Shown here piece by piece: positions 23,149 to 32,051 of a stretch of 64,000 nt of DNA (position 1 is its first letter; each line of letters starts with the position of its first letter). The stretch lies in the NCBI GenBank assembly GCA_965249815.1, contig CBDFMV010000003.1, forward strand, positions 2,852,001 to 2,916,000. Direction: 5' to 3'. Source of the stretch: JAJAZB01 sp965249815. GTDB taxonomy: Bacteria; Bacteroidota; Bacteroidia; Cytophagales; Spirosomataceae. The position numbers were made by a program, and so were the translations under genes. Under the pieces are notes generated by a model, which was given only the letters and a program-made list of their open reading frames with translations, was not told where the DNA came from and did not search any database.

Positions 23149-26100
23149 ATGAAAAAACTCCTACTCAGTCTGCTACTGCTTCTGGGCGGACTGGTCACGG
23201 CGTGGGCGCAGGACCGCACCGTATCGGGCCGCGTGACCGCCGGAACCGACAACGCCCCGCTGCCGGGCGTGAACGTGGCGCTGAAAGGCACCAACCGGGG
23301 CACCACCACCAACGGCGAAGGCCGTTATTCGCTGGCCGTTCCCTCGTCGGGCGGCACCCTCGTGTTTAGTTCGGTGGGTTTCAACAGCCAGGAAATCGCC
23401 GTGGGCAACCGCTCCAGCATCGACGTGGTCCTGGCCGACGACGCCAAGGGCCTTGACGAAGTGGTGGTCGTGGGCTACGGTACCCAGAAAAAGAGCCAGT
23501 TGACGGGGGCCATTTCGTCGGTCTCGTCGAAGCAAATTACCGAAATGCCGATTACCAACGTCGGCCAGGCTTTGCAGGGCCGCGTGGCGGGGGTTGACGT
23601 GGCCCAGTCGGGGAGCAAGCCCGGCTCAGTGCCCACCATCCGGATTCGGGGGCGGCGGTCGTTCAACGCTGGCAACGACCCGCTCTACGTGGTGGATGGG
23701 ATTCCGCTTTCGGCGGGTTACGAAGACCTTAACCCGAACGACGTGGCCTCGATGGAAATCCTGAAAGACGCGACCGCCACGGCCATTTACGGCGCGCGGG
23801 GTGCCAACGGGGTGGTGCTGATTTCGACGAAACGCGGGGCACCCACCGGCAAAACGACGATTAGCTACGATTCCTACGTGGGGGTTACCGACCCGCTGGA
23901 TAAAATTCACCTGTTCAACGGCTCCGAATTCGCCGAATTTGTGCGGGAAGCTTACCGGACGACTAACAACTACAAGGACGTCAACGGGAATCCGGTGCCG
24001 ACCGGCGTTTCTGATCCGTACGCCGACTCGAAAGTGGCCGTTTTGGGCGGCGACCCCGCAGTGGCGGCCGGCATTGCCGCCGGTCGGGATACCGACTGGC
24101 AGTCGCTGATTCTGAAGCAGGGTTTTCAGCAAAACCACTCGCTGGGGGTTCAGGGCGGCAACGAGAAAACGCAGTTCTACATTTCGGCGGGGTATTTTCA
24201 GGACAAAGGCATTTCGCAGGGGCTGGACTTCACCCGGTATTCGCTCCGGGCCAACATCGACCACCAAATCAACCGGTTCGTAAAAGTAGGGCTGTCGTCG
24301 TACCTGATGTACAGCGTACGCAACGGGGCCAACCTTAATCCGTACAGCTTTACGCTCCAGCAAAACCCGCTCGGCAGGCCCTACGATGACAACGGCAACC
24401 TTATTTTTTCGCCTACCAACGACGCCCTGCTCACCAACCCGCTCGCCGAAATTGCGCCGGGCGCGCAGGTGGACCAAAACAAAAAATACCGCATTTTCAA
24501 CAGTATTTACGCGGAGGTAAACCTCCTCGACGGGCTGAAGTACCGGGTTAATTTTGGCCCTGATTTTACCATTCAACGGGCCGGACGGTTTGTTGGCTCG
24601 TTTACCAACGATCGCAAAGGCGGCGACCCGCTGGCGGGTACCAACAGTTCGTTTGGGTTCAACTACACCCTGGAAAACGTCCTGACGTACAACAAAACGT
24701 TCGGCGCTCACAGCCTCGGCGTCACCGCCCTGCAATCGATTCAGCGGGACAATTTCGAGTTCAATAACACGAGTGTGCAGGGCGTTCCGGCGGAAACCCA
24801 GCAGTTTTACAACGTGGGCAACGCCAGCCTGGTGCTGGGCGTGGGCAGCGGGCTTAGCCAGTGGACAATCAACTCGTACATGGCCCGGGTCAATTACGCC
24901 TACAAAGACAAGTACTTGGTTACGGCTACGCTGCGTCGGGACGGGTCGAGCCGGTTTGGGCAAAACACCAAGTACGGGAACTTCCCCGGCATTGCCCTGG
25001 CCTGGAACGTAAGCAGTGAGCCTTTCCTGAAGACCGTTTCCTGGATGGACCTGCTGAAAGTACGCGTCAGCCTCGGATCGGTTGGGAATCAGGGTGTTGC
25101 GCCGTACCAAACCCAGGGGTTACTGAGCCGGACGGCCTACGCCTGGAACAACACGCCCGCCTACGGCTACCGCCCCAACACGATTGGTAACCCGGATTTA
25201 AAGTGGGAAACCTCGACGACGGCCAACATAGGGGTGGACTTCAGCCTGTGGCGGGGCCGGGTAAGCGGTGCGCTGGAACTCTACCAAACCAGAACGACCG
25301 ACCTGCTGCTTTCCGACCAGCTACCCACCTCGATTGGCTTTAATGCCGTGACCCGCAACATTGGCGAGACCAAGAACAAGGGGATTGAACTAAGCGTCTC
25401 GACGGTGAACGTGAACACCGACGGCGGTTTCAAGTGGTCGACCGACCTGACGTTTACTAAAAATACCGAAGCGATTGTTTCGCTCTACAACGGGGCCGTC
25501 GATGACCTGGGCAACAAGTGGTTTATCGGCAAGCCGCTGACGGCGTACTTCGATTACAAAAAGGCCGGAATCTGGCAAACCAGCGAGGCGGATCAGGCCA
25601 AAGCCTTCCAAAGCAACGTGGGCCAAATCAAGGTTCAGGACACCAACGGCGACGGTAAAATCACGTCCGATGACCGGGTGTACCTGGGTTCGGACATTCC
25701 AACCTGGAGCGGTGGGATTACAAACCGGTTCAACTACAAAGGCTTTGATTTGTCGTTCTTCGTCTACGCCCGGATTGGCCAGACCATCCTGAGCAGTTTC
25801 CACCAGAACAACAACGCCCTGGCGGGTCGGTACGAGCAGATCAAGGTGGATTACTGGACGCCCAACAACCCGACCAACGAATTCCCCCGGCCCAACTCAA
25901 GCCAGGAATTCCCGGTTTACAACACGGCCATCATCTACTTCGACGGCTCGTTCGTGAAGGTGCGCAACATCAATTTTGGTTACACCTTCCCCGATAAATT
26001 CGCCCAGCGGCTGCACCTGCAATCCCTGCGGTTGTTCACCAGCATTCAGCAGCCGTTTATTTTCTCGTCGTACCGGTCGAAGTACAACGGCGTTGACCCC

Positions 26101-26184
26101 GAATCGACGAACGGTACCGTTGGCAGCAGCGGTACGACCCCCGCCACCCGCGTGGCGACGTTTGGCCTGAACGTTAAATTCTAA
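23149..26184 (+). CDS. SusC/RagA-type TonB-linked outer membrane protein
   Basis: Outer-membrane importer of 1011 residues that takes up oligosaccharides with its SusD partner using TonB energy. In order: signal peptide (MKKLLLSLLLLLGGLVTAWA), carboxypeptidase-like regulatory domain (about 25-100; PLPGVNVALKGTNRGTTTN), TonB-box region (DEVVVVGYGTQKKSQLTGAI), plug domain (about 110-225; RIRGRRSFNAGNDPLYVVDG, ATAIYGARGANGVVLIST) and a 22-strand-type barrel to the C-terminus (ATFGLNVKF). The length is typical. susD follows after 13 bp. No ECF sigma/anti-sigma pair is adjacent. Confidence 0.95.
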   Translation: MKKLLLSLLLLLGGLVTAWAQDRTVSGRVTAGTDNAPLPGVNVALKGTNRGTTTNGEGRYSLAVPSSGGTLVFSSVGFNSQEIAVGNRSSIDVVLADDAKGLDEVVVVGYGTQKKSQLTGAISSVSSKQITEMPITNVGQALQGRVAGVDVAQSGSKPGSVPTIRIRGRRSFNAGNDPLYVVDGIPLSAGYEDLNPNDVASMEILKDATATAIYGARGANGVVLISTKRGAPTGKTTISYDSYVGVTDPLDKIHLFNGSEFAEFVREAYRTTNNYKDVNGNPVPTGVSDPYADSKVAVLGGDPAVAAGIAAGRDTDWQSLILKQGFQQNHSLGVQGGNEKTQFYISAGYFQDKGISQGLDFTRYSLRANIDHQINRFVKVGLSSYLMYSVRNGANLNPYSFTLQQNPLGRPYDDNGNLIFSPTNDALLTNPLAEIAPGAQVDQNKKYRIFNSIYAEVNLLDGLKYRVNFGPDFTIQRAGRFVGSFTNDRKGGDPLAGTNSSFGFNYTLENVLTYNKTFGAHSLGVTALQSIQRDNFEFNNTSVQGVPAETQQFYNVGNASLVLGVGSGLSQWTINSYMARVNYAYKDKYLVTATLRRDGSSRFGQNTKYGNFPGIALAWNVSSEPFLKTVSWMDLLKVRVSLGSVGNQGVAPYQTQGLLSRTAYAWNNTPAYGYRPNTIGNPDLKWETSTTANIGVDFSLWRGRVSGALELYQTRTTDLLLSDQLPTSIGFNAVTRNIGETKNKGIELSVSTVNVNTDGGFKWSTDLTFTKNTEAIVSLYNGAVDDLGNKWFIGKPLTAYFDYKKAGIWQTSEADQAKAFQSNVGQIKVQDTNGDGKITSDDRVYLGSDIPTWSGGITNRFNYKGFDLSFFVYARIGQTILSSFHQNNNALAGRYEQIKVDYWTPNNPTNEFPRPNSSQEFPVYNTAIIYFDGSFVKVRNINFGYTFPDKFAQRLHLQSLRLFTSIQQPFIFSSYRSKYNGVDPESTNGTVGSSGTTPATRVATFGLNVKF

Positions 26185-26197
26185 AATCCTGAGCACC

Positions 26198-27874
26198 ATG
26201 AAACGGACTTTTTTCATAAAAACTTTTGGCGTACTCAGTACGATGGCTTTTTTACTCGTCGGCCAATCGTGCAAACACGTGCTGGATGAGGAAGTGGTTT
26301 CGGGCATTGGCAACAATTACATCAACACGCCCAAAGGGTTTGAGGATGCCAGCAAAGCCGCCTACTCGTCGTTGCGGGTCTTTTACGGAACCGAAAACGG
26401 CCTGACGATGAGCGAGTACGGCACGGACCTCTTCACGACCGGGGCCGACGGGAGCTACAAGGGCTTTCACTTTTACGACACCCAACTCAACAGCTTCGTC
26501 GATTACCTCCAAAACATGTGGGCCGAGCTTTACCGGGGCATCAACACCTGCAACGCCGTAATTGAGCGCGCTCCGGCGGCAACGGGGATTACCGACGTCC
26601 TCAAAAAGCAACGGGTGGCCGAAATGAAGTTTCTGCGGGCGCATTATTACTTCCTCCTCGTCCAGCAGTGGGGTGGGGTGGACCTGCGGTTGACCGAAAC
26701 GCTGGCCCCGACCAAAACCACCGCCCGAGCGTCGGAAACGGACATTTACAAAGCCATTACGTCCGATTTGGAAGCGGCCATTCCCGATTTGGAGAATAAA
26801 ATCCGCTCGTCGGATTACGGCCGGGCCACCAAAGCCGCCGCCGAACACCTCCTGGCCCGGGTGTACCTGACCAAAGCCACCTCGTCGGCCAAAGCCGCCG
26901 ACGATTACGCCAAAGCCGCGACCTACGCCCAGAACGTCATCGCCAACTACGGATTCAAGCTCCTGCCCGATTTTGCGAGCGTGTTCATCCAGGGGGGCGG
27001 CGAAATCAACGACGAGGTCATCTTCGCCGTGCAGTACACCTCCGACCCGCTGACCAACGCCGACGGGAACTCGCTCCACCTGTATTTTGGAATGCAGTAC
27101 GACGTGCAGGCCGGCATGGTGCGCGACATTGCCAACGGGCGACCCTTCAAGCGGTTGCGCCCGACTAAGTTTTTGACCGAAACCGTCTTCCAGGATCGGG
27201 TCAACGACTCCCGCTACAAAAAAACGTTCAAGGACACCTGGTATTCCAACAACCCCGGCACCTTCAACACGGCCTTTGACAACTCCAAAAAGACGGTGAC
27301 GTTTAAGGCCGGCGACACGACCATTTACATTCCGGGCGTCGAATGGACCCTGGCCCAGCGGGCCGCCAAACCCTACCAGGTGCTGGTGCCGAGTGCCTAC
27401 ACGCCGGCCTTGTTCCCGACCCTGCAAAAATTCCTCGACCCGCTCCGGCCCGACAAAACCTACACGAACGGGAGCCGTGATTACCTGGCGTTCCGCCTGG
27501 CCGAAACCTACCTGATTCTGGCCGAAGCCCAGTTGAAGCAGGGCAAAACCGCCGAAGCCACTGCCGCCATCAACGTGGTGCGCCGCCGGGCGGCCTGGCC
27601 GGGCAAGGAAGCCGCGATGGTCATTACCCCCGACGCCATGAACATGGAAATGATTTACCAGGAACGCGGCCGCGAACTGGCCGGGGAGCAAACCCGCTGG
27701 ATGGATTTGAAACGCTGGGGAAACCTGGTGGAGCGCGTGAAACTCTACAACCCCGATGGTGCGGCGAACGTGAAAGAAATTCATAACCTGCGGCCCATCC
27801 CGCAAACGCAGATTGACCGGACCGAGAAAGCCGCCGGCGGCAGTCCGGGTTTCGCACAAAATCCGGGGTACTAA
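26198..27874 (+). CDS. SusD/RagB-type glycan-binding lipoprotein
   Basis: Surface lipoprotein of 558 residues that forms the lid of the SusC channel and binds the glycan. The lipobox is VGQSC with the modified Cys at residue 26 (MKRTFFIKTFGVLSTMAFLL precedes). The SusD N-terminal TPR region includes NMWAELYRGINTCNAVIER and AEMKFLRAHYYFLLVQQWGG, both diagnostic. The C-terminal domain includes RLAETYLILAEAQLKQGKT and IYQERGRELAGEQTRWMDLK. It ends with LRPIPQTQID, as usual for the family. It is co-transcribed with susC. Confidence 0.95.
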   Translation: MKRTFFIKTFGVLSTMAFLLVGQSCKHVLDEEVVSGIGNNYINTPKGFEDASKAAYSSLRVFYGTENGLTMSEYGTDLFTTGADGSYKGFHFYDTQLNSFVDYLQNMWAELYRGINTCNAVIERAPAATGITDVLKKQRVAEMKFLRAHYYFLLVQQWGGVDLRLTETLAPTKTTARASETDIYKAITSDLEAAIPDLENKIRSSDYGRATKAAAEHLLARVYLTKATSSAKAADDYAKAATYAQNVIANYGFKLLPDFASVFIQGGGEINDEVIFAVQYTSDPLTNADGNSLHLYFGMQYDVQAGMVRDIANGRPFKRLRPTKFLTETVFQDRVNDSRYKKTFKDTWYSNNPGTFNTAFDNSKKTVTFKAGDTTIYIPGVEWTLAQRAAKPYQVLVPSAYTPALFPTLQKFLDPLRPDKTYTNGSRDYLAFRLAETYLILAEAQLKQGKTAEATAAINVVRRRAAWPGKEAAMVITPDAMNMEMIYQERGRELAGEQTRWMDLKRWGNLVERVKLYNPDGAANVKEIHNLRPIPQTQIDRTEKAAGGSPGFAQNPGY

Positions 27875-27890
27875 CCCGGTAGGCCGTACG

Positions 27891-27949
27891 CAGCAGGCAG
27901 TTTACAGTAAAAAGCACCGCCTTTCCTGTAAACTGCCTGCTGATTTTTT
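27891..27949 (+). terminator. Hairpin terminator after susD
   Basis: CAGCAGGCAGTTTACAG (27891-27907) is the exact reverse complement of 27926-27942, with an 18-nt loop and then ATTTTTTA. It separates susCD from the Tat-exported TIM-barrel gene, which may therefore have its own promoter; a partial -7 box, TACTTTCG, lies at 27949-27956. Confidence 0.75.
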
Positions 27950-27976
27950 ACTTTCGAGCACTAAACCTGACTGCCC

Positions 27977-28906
27977 ATGAAAGCCACTCCAACCTCCCGC
28001 CGCCAGTTTTTGCACCAAACCGCCGCGCTGGCCGGGGCCACGTTTCTGCCCCTCGATTTACTGGCCAAACCGAAGGGCCGAGCGCGGCCCGGCCTCAAAC
28101 TCGGCTACTCGGCCATCACCTGGGGCGGCAACGACGCCAAAGCCATCGAAGACATCGCCACGCTCGGCTTCCGGGGCATCCAGCTCCGGGCCAATACCTT
28201 CGGACCCTACAAGGCCAAACCGTCGGAATTGAAGGCCCTGCTCGACGCCAAAAAGCTGAGTCTGGCCATGTTTTCGAGCGGCAACGTGGAAATCGACCCG
28301 GCCAAAGAACAGAGCACCATCGACCTGCACGTGGCCCACGCCAGTTTTGTGAAAGCCCTCGGCGGTTCGGCCCTGCAACTGACCAATGACCTGCGCCAGA
28401 AAGACCGCCCGCCCACCACCGATGAACTCAGGCGCCTGGCCGAAGTCATGAATAAAATTGGTCAGCAAACCGCCGATTTAGGCGTGCAGGCCACCTACCA
28501 CAACCACATGAATCAATGGGGCGAAACGCCCGAAGAAGTGGACGCGATCGTGCAGGCCCTCAACCCGAAGCACGTGCGCCTGCTCCTCGACGTGGCCCAC
28601 TACCACCAGGGCGGCGGCAACCCGGCGAAGGCCATCGTGCAGTACCGCGACCTGCTCCACACGTTGCATTTGAAAGACACGAAAAGCCCGCTGCCCGGCA
28701 ACGACAACCCGAAAGCGTACCAGTTTGTGGAACTCGGCCAGGGCAATGTGGATTTCCCCGTCCTTTTTGCCGCCCTCGATAAGATCAGGTTCAAAGGCTG
28801 GGGCGTCGTCGAACTTGACGGGGTGCCCGACAAGACCCGGACGCCCCTGCAATGCGGCGAAATCTCGCGGGCGTTTCTGCGGGAAAAACTCGGCGCGGAC
28901 ATTTGA
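27977..28906 (+). CDS. Tat-exported sugar isomerase/epimerase-like TIM barrel
   Basis: Periplasmic protein of 309 residues in the xylose-isomerase-like TIM-barrel (AP endonuclease 2) family. The N-terminus is a twin-arginine signal (SRRQFLHQTAALAGATFL). The barrel begins LKLGYSAITWGGND; metal-ligand segments include QATYHNHMNQWGE, HVRLLLDVAHYHQGGG and TLHLKDTK, and the last strand reads GWGVVELDG, consistent with the Glu/Asp/His/Glu metal site of the family. The genes after it (DUF1080, Gfo/Idh) suggest a role in handling a keto- or epimerised sugar. The substrate is not known. Confidence 0.88.
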   Translation: MKATPTSRRQFLHQTAALAGATFLPLDLLAKPKGRARPGLKLGYSAITWGGNDAKAIEDIATLGFRGIQLRANTFGPYKAKPSELKALLDAKKLSLAMFSSGNVEIDPAKEQSTIDLHVAHASFVKALGGSALQLTNDLRQKDRPPTTDELRRLAEVMNKIGQQTADLGVQATYHNHMNQWGETPEEVDAIVQALNPKHVRLLLDVAHYHQGGGNPAKAIVQYRDLLHTLHLKDTKSPLPGNDNPKAYQFVELGQGNVDFPVLFAALDKIRFKGWGVVELDGVPDKTRTPLQCGEISRAFLREKLGADI

Positions 28907-29064
28907 GTTTCTAACCGCAAAAGCGCAAGTTGTTTTAATACGCGGTTCGCCCCACCCGCATTGCCCAGCACCGCCGCCCAATGGGTGTTCCCGGCAATTT
29001 TCCCCGCCCGAATGGGTAAATTCCCGGCTTCGGCGTTCTTTGTCAAACAAAAAAATAATCACGC

Positions 29065-30429
29065 ATGAACAAACCCCTCTGGCTATCCCTGTGCGCCGGA
29101 CTACTCACGACGGTGGCCCTCGCCGGGCCACCCAAAGCGGCCTGGGTCAGTCTTTTCAATGGCAAAGACCTCAAAGGCTGGAAACAACTCAACGGTCAGG
29201 CCAAATACGAAGTCAAAAACGGCGAAATTACCGGCACCACCGTCGCGGGTACGCCCAACTCTTTTCTGACGACGGAAAAAGAATACGGCGATTTCGTGCT
29301 CGAAGTGGAATTGCTCGTGGACAACGCCATGAACTCGGGCATCCAGTTTCGCAGCCTTTCCAAACCCGATTACCAGAACGGCCGCGTCCACGGCTACCAG
29401 GCCGAAGTGGATCCTTCCGACCGCGCCTGGAGCGGTGGCATCTACGACGAAGCCCGCCGCGACTGGCTCTACATTCCCAACCAGAACGAAGCGGGCAAAA
29501 AGGCCTTCAGGCGCGGCGAGTGGAACAAATACCGCATCGAAGCCATCGGCAACGTGCTCCGCACCTGGGTCAACGACGTGCCCGTGGCGTACCTCGTGGA
29601 CGACCTGACGCCGAAAGGCTTCATCGCTCTGCAAGTCCACGCCATCGGCAAGGACGACCAGCCCGGTAAGCAAATCCGTTGGCGCAACGTCCGGATTCAA
29701 ACCGAAAACCTGAAACCCAGCCCCACCGACGACACGCCCGTGGTGAACCTCGTGCCCAACACACTGTCGCCCCAGGAAAAAGCCCAGGGCTTCAAACTCC
29801 TGTTCGACGGCAAAACCACCGCAGGCTGGCAACCGATTTTCGACCCCGCCGCGCCCTTGCGCCGCTGGGAAGTGCGCGACGGCACGCTCTCGGTGCTGAA
29901 ATCCGACGGCTCCGAAACGGGCAACGACATCGTGTACGAAAAGCAGGTCGGCCCGGCCTTCGAGTACGCCTTTGACTTCAAGTTCAGCGAAGGCGGCAAC
30001 TCCGGCGTGAAGTATTTCGTGGACAAAAAATACAGCCCCGGCGGCAAATCGGGCATTGGCCTGGAGTTTCAGGTGCTCGACGACGCCAAACACCCCGACG
30101 CCAAAATGGGCCGCGACGGCAACCGCACCCTCGGCTCGCTCTACGATTTGATTGCCTCGAAAAAGGTGGACAAGCGGTTCCAGAAAAAAATCGGCGACTG
30201 GAACCAGGGCAAAATCGTCGTGTACCCCGACAACCGCGTGGAGCACTGGCTCAACGGCTTCAAGGTGGTCGAGTACGTGCGCGGTTCGCCCGAATTCAAG
30301 GCGCTCGTCGCCGAAAGCAAGTACAAAAACTGGGACGGCTTCGGCCAGGCCCGCCAGGGCTACCTGCTGCTCCAGGACCACGGCGATGCGGCCAGCTACC
30401 GGAGTTTGAAGTTCCGGGAATTGAAGTAA
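29065..30429 (+). CDS. Double DUF1080 (3-keto-disaccharide hydrolase) protein
   Basis: Exported protein of 454 residues made of two DUF1080 jelly-roll domains in one chain. A signal peptide covers about 1-20. Domain 1 spans about 25-213 (WVSLFNGKDLKGWKQLNGQA; MNSGIQFRSLSKPDYQNGRV) and domain 2 about 243-452 (GFKLLFDGKTTAGWQPIFDP; GGNSGVKYFVDKKYSPGG; GIGLEFQVLDDAKHPDAK). PF06439 members act on 3-keto-glycosides after oxidation by Gfo/Idh enzymes, and one such oxidoreductase follows in this locus. Most family members carry one domain; the two here differ, so they may bind different sugars or only one may be catalytic. Confidence 0.88.
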   Translation: MNKPLWLSLCAGLLTTVALAGPPKAAWVSLFNGKDLKGWKQLNGQAKYEVKNGEITGTTVAGTPNSFLTTEKEYGDFVLEVELLVDNAMNSGIQFRSLSKPDYQNGRVHGYQAEVDPSDRAWSGGIYDEARRDWLYIPNQNEAGKKAFRRGEWNKYRIEAIGNVLRTWVNDVPVAYLVDDLTPKGFIALQVHAIGKDDQPGKQIRWRNVRIQTENLKPSPTDDTPVVNLVPNTLSPQEKAQGFKLLFDGKTTAGWQPIFDPAAPLRRWEVRDGTLSVLKSDGSETGNDIVYEKQVGPAFEYAFDFKFSEGGNSGVKYFVDKKYSPGGKSGIGLEFQVLDDAKHPDAKMGRDGNRTLGSLYDLIASKKVDKRFQKKIGDWNQGKIVVYPDNRVEHWLNGFKVVEYVRGSPEFKALVAESKYKNWDGFGQARQGYLLLQDHGDAASYRSLKFRELK

Positions 30430-30457
30430 CCTGTAACGCCGACCGCCGACGCGCAGT

Positions 30458-30540
30458 CATTCTTGTCGGCGAAGCGGACAATCCTGGCTAATTTGTTTTC
30501 ACCAAGTCGTTTTCAACCTCAACCTTCGCCGACAAGAATG
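30458..30540. repeat. Inverted repeat around a 49-nt loop
   Basis: CATTCTTGTCGGCGAAG (30458-30474) is the exact reverse complement of 30524-30540. Outer bases (CGCCGAC before, GTCGGCG after) extend the pairing with a bulge. It lies between the DUF1080 gene and the Gfo/Idh gene, 15 nt before the latter's ATG, so it could limit read-through between them. Confidence 0.75.
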
Positions 30541-30554
30541 TCGGCGCTACGTGT

Positions 30555-31916
30555 ATGGAAAATCGCCGGGAATTTCTCAAAAAATCCGTCCTCGCCACGG
30601 CGGGCCTCAGCATTGGGGCCAACGCCATGAGCGCCAGCAGCTACCGCAAAATCATCGGGGCCAACGACCGCGTCCGCGTGGGCGTGGTGGGTTTCTCCGA
30701 CCGCCACCGCTCCTCGCACATCCCGCCGTTTAAGGACATGGCCAAGAAAATGAACTTCGAGGTCACGTCCGTTTCCGACATCTGGAACCGCCGCCGCGAC
30801 GAAGGCAAGGCGTTTCTGGAAAAAGAACTCGGCGGCACCGTGACGGCCTACCGCAACAACGAGGAAATGTACAACGCCAAAGTCGTGGACGCGGTTTTCA
30901 TGAGCACCGCCGACTTCCAGCACGCCCTGCACACCATCGAGGCCGTAAAAGCGGGCTGCGACGTGTACGCCGAAAAGCCCCTGGCCGAAACGATGGAAGA
31001 CAACCGCGCCGTGCTGAAGGCCGTCAAGGCGTCGGGCAAAATCGTGCAGATTGGCTCCCAGCGCCGCAGCGGCGACGCGTACTGGGCGGCGGACGAATTC
31101 ATCAAATCGGGCAAATTCGGGCCGATTGTGATGGTCGAACTCGTTTGGAACGTCAACCAGCCCGGCCGCTGGCGGCGGCCCCAGCTTACGAAAGAACTCA
31201 AGGAAAGCGACGTGGACTGGAAGCGCTTTTTGATGAACCGCCCCTACGAAGCCTTCGACCCCCGCAAGTACCTCGAATACCGGTTGTTCTGGCCCTATTC
31301 GTCGGGCATTCCCGGCCAGTGGATGTCGCACCAGATTGACACCGTCCACTGGTTCAGCGGCCTGCCGCACCCGCGCAGCGCCGTGGCCAACGGGGGCATT
31401 TACCAGTGGAAAGACGGCCGCCGCAACCCCGACACGCTCACGGTGGTGTTCGATTACGGCCCGCTCAACGACCCCACGACGGGCTTTCAGGTGCAGTTTA
31501 CAAGCCGGTTCAGCAACTCATCGGGCGGCACCAAGGAAGTGTACTACTCCAACGGCGGCGAACTCAACCTCGACACCAACCTGATTTCGCCCAAAGGCGG
31601 CATGACGGCGGGCGAAGCCAAAGCCATGGGCCTGCAAGCCAACCTGCTGCCCGAAGTCAGGCTCAAGGGCGAGCGGGTCGAGGCCGGAGCCAACACCGGC
31701 GGCGACACGCTCACCTACAACCACATCAAAAACTGGATGGAGTGCGTGCGCAGCCGCAAGCAGCCCAACGCGCCCATCGAGGCGGGGTACCAGCACAGCA
31801 TTGCCAACATCATGGCCAACGCCGCCCAACGCACCGGGCTGCGCGTCACCTTCGACGACAAAACCCAGGAAGTGATGGCGGGTGGAAAGGCGTTTAAGTA
31901 CGGGGAAAACGCCTGA
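30555..31916 (+). CDS. Tat-exported Gfo/Idh/MocA oxidoreductase
   Basis: NAD(P)-dependent sugar oxidoreductase of 453 residues, exported folded with its cofactor. The Tat signal is at the N-terminus (NRREFLKKSVLATAGLSIG). The Rossmann fold starts at about residue 38 (VRVGVVGFSDRHRSSHIPP) and has the family motif YAEKPLAETM. The C-terminal alpha/beta domain (about 180-430) includes WMSHQIDTVHWFSGLPHPR with the likely catalytic His pair. In 3-keto-glycoside pathways such enzymes oxidise C3 of a glycoside before cleavage by a DUF1080 protein, which fits the neighbour. It ends before a perfect terminator. Confidence 0.92.
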   Translation: MENRREFLKKSVLATAGLSIGANAMSASSYRKIIGANDRVRVGVVGFSDRHRSSHIPPFKDMAKKMNFEVTSVSDIWNRRRDEGKAFLEKELGGTVTAYRNNEEMYNAKVVDAVFMSTADFQHALHTIEAVKAGCDVYAEKPLAETMEDNRAVLKAVKASGKIVQIGSQRRSGDAYWAADEFIKSGKFGPIVMVELVWNVNQPGRWRRPQLTKELKESDVDWKRFLMNRPYEAFDPRKYLEYRLFWPYSSGIPGQWMSHQIDTVHWFSGLPHPRSAVANGGIYQWKDGRRNPDTLTVVFDYGPLNDPTTGFQVQFTSRFSNSSGGTKEVYYSNGGELNLDTNLISPKGGMTAGEAKAMGLQANLLPEVRLKGERVEAGANTGGDTLTYNHIKNWMECVRSRKQPNAPIEAGYQHSIANIMANAAQRTGLRVTFDDKTQEVMAGGKAFKYGENA

Positions 31917-31949
31917 CGTACCGCGTACCGAACCTCCTCAAACCAGTCA

Positions 31950-31987
31950 AACCTCACAGGTCTTGAAGACCTGTGAGGTTTTTTTTT
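31950..31987 (+). terminator. Perfect palindromic terminator
   Basis: AACCTCACAGGTCTT (31950-31964) is followed directly by its reverse complement to 31980 with a tiny central loop, then seven more T to 31987. It ends the keto-glycoside locus. Palindromes with this ACCTGTGAGGT core are common in Bacteroidota intergenic DNA. Confidence 0.9.
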
Positions 31988-32051
31988 GGTGTGGTTTTTT
32001 TGTGCGGCGGAGTGAATTTTGCAACATCGCCGCCGTCACCCGTTTTTTCCC

